Below, one piece after another: positions 5,625-6,068 of a DNA stretch of 6,068 nt (position 1 is the stretch's first letter; each line of letters begins with the position of its first letter). Origin of the DNA: Euryarchaeota archaeon UBA106 (GTDB taxonomy: Archaea; Thermoplasmatota; Poseidoniia; Poseidoniales; Thalassarchaeaceae); assembly GCA_002502365.1 (NCBI GenBank), contig DAOJ01000027.1:1179-7246 (forward strand), given 5' to 3'. Both the position numbers and the translations under genes were made by a program. The notes below the pieces were generated by a model that saw nothing but the letters and a program-made list of their open reading frames with translations, had not been told where the DNA came from and did not search any database.

Positions 5625-6068
5625 TGCTAGATGGCACTCAATCACAGATTCGCCTGAGGCCAAAAAGGGCTGCGAGTTATCTGAAAACACCTATTCGGTG
5701 GAGACCAAGCATTCCTACCATTCTGAGTATTGTATTCTCTGTTGAATTAATGACTGTTTTATTTGTTCCAGATATTTTGAAAAACAGGGCTTTCATTTTG
5801 CTTGTTGGTTTATCGATTCCGATTGGAGGTTGGCTTTTTGTTTACTGGCAAATCTACCTCTCAGTGTTTACGACACCGCTCCGTGACTTTATCGATGTCA
5901 AGGATGAACGTTGGAAGGATGTTACTTTTCGTGGATGGGGAGAGGAGGAATTAATTGCAAAAATTCTCCCTGGTAGCGATATTAGCAGAGACTTGGTGGT
6001 GTATCTACACGGATATTCCTCCTCGCTTGGTCGTGGCGAGTCGAGGTGTCTACATCTCAACAGTCTAG
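5624..6068 (+). CDS. Membrane-anchored alpha/beta-hydrolase-like protein, N-terminal part (runs off right edge)
   Basis: An open frame of 148 codons continues past the window end. The N-terminus is basic (R10, R12, K14, R15, K21, R25, R27), followed by two hydrophobic segments at about 30-49 and 56-82, joined by a short DILKNR loop. The positive-inside rule then puts both ends in the cytoplasm. After the helices comes a soluble part with DVTFRGWGEEELIAKILPG (99-117) and the strand LVVYLHG (124-130); H129-G130 followed by YSSSLGRGESR (131-141) looks like the oxyanion-hole loop after beta-3 of alpha/beta hydrolases, similar in layout to membrane-anchored ABHD-type proteins. The nucleophile elbow and the catalytic Asp and His would be downstream, so activity cannot be judged. 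ATG 5624-5626 overlaps the fadE stop as TGATG and has only a weak ribosome site (GTAGAGA), so translation is probably coupled to fadE. A lipase, esterase or acyl-CoA thioesterase role would fit the operon but is inference. Confidence 0.72.
   Translation, partial: MLDGTQSQIRLRPKRAASYLKTPIRWRPSIPTILSIVFSVELMTVLFVPDILKNRAFILLVGLSIPIGGWLFVYWQIYLSVFTTPLRDFIDVKDERWKDVTFRGWGEEELIAKILPGSDISRDLVVYLHGYSSSLGRGESRCLHLNSL

Noticed and set aside
5600..5660. Possible terminator after fadE
   Set aside because: There is no hairpin plus T-run, and the next gene overlaps the fadE stop codon, so the transcript most likely continues.
5854..6060. Minus-strand 68-codon frame at the right edge
   Set aside because: It is antisense to the hydrolase frame, which is open from a coupled ATG to the window end and has membrane segments and an HG motif.

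Overview
The window holds a compact, co-directional fatty-acid beta-oxidation cluster on the + strand, with the start of a divergent threonine synthase gene at its left edge and the start of a membrane-anchored alpha/beta hydrolase at its right edge. Base composition is in the mid-40s % GC by eye and coding density is very high. I see no mobile elements, CRISPR arrays, tRNA or rRNA.

Layout: (1) 1-221, minus strand: N-terminal 73 codons of a threonine synthase (thrC), recognised from a CxxC...CxC zinc ribbon followed by the WRFRELILP motif; the gene runs off the left edge. (2) 222-339: a 118-nt divergent intergenic region with an AT-rich box for each direction and four copies of the tetramer CACT/AGTG between them. 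(3) 340-1464: FadA-type 3-ketoacyl-CoA thiolase. (4) 1473-3809: bifunctional 3-hydroxyacyl-CoA dehydrogenase/enoyl-CoA hydratase with the dehydrogenase first and the hydratase second, as in Bacillus FadN and many archaeal fusions, and opposite to E. coli FadB. (5) 3819-5624: large (601 aa) acyl-CoA dehydrogenase of the FadE/AcdH class with the extra C-terminal domain. (6) 5624-6068: start of a two-helix membrane protein entering an alpha/beta-hydrolase fold, its ATG overlapping the fadE stop codon; it runs off the right edge.

Together fadE (acyl-CoA to trans-2-enoyl-CoA), fadN (hydration, then NAD+-dependent oxidation) and fadA (thiolysis to acetyl-CoA) encode all four steps of the beta-oxidation spiral in one transcription unit, with gaps of 8 and 9 nt and a 1-nt overlap. 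All expected catalytic residues are present. The acyl-CoA ligase and electron-transfer flavoprotein genes the pathway would need are not in the window. The last gene may supply or process acyl chains, but that is inference from position.

Organism: the first gene of the unit has no Shine-Dalgarno sequence but has a TATA-like box about 25 nt before its ATG, as in archaeal leaderless transcripts, while the internal genes have AGGTG / GAGGTGA ribosome sites. With bacterial-type beta-oxidation enzymes, moderate GC and tight packing, this fits a mesophilic marine archaeon such as Marine Group II (Poseidoniales). This is an inference at about even odds; a bacterial host is not excluded. I did not find a wholly new system. 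The less ordinary parts are the divergent control region, a hairpin that would place the thrC start codon in its loop, and the translationally coupled membrane hydrolase.
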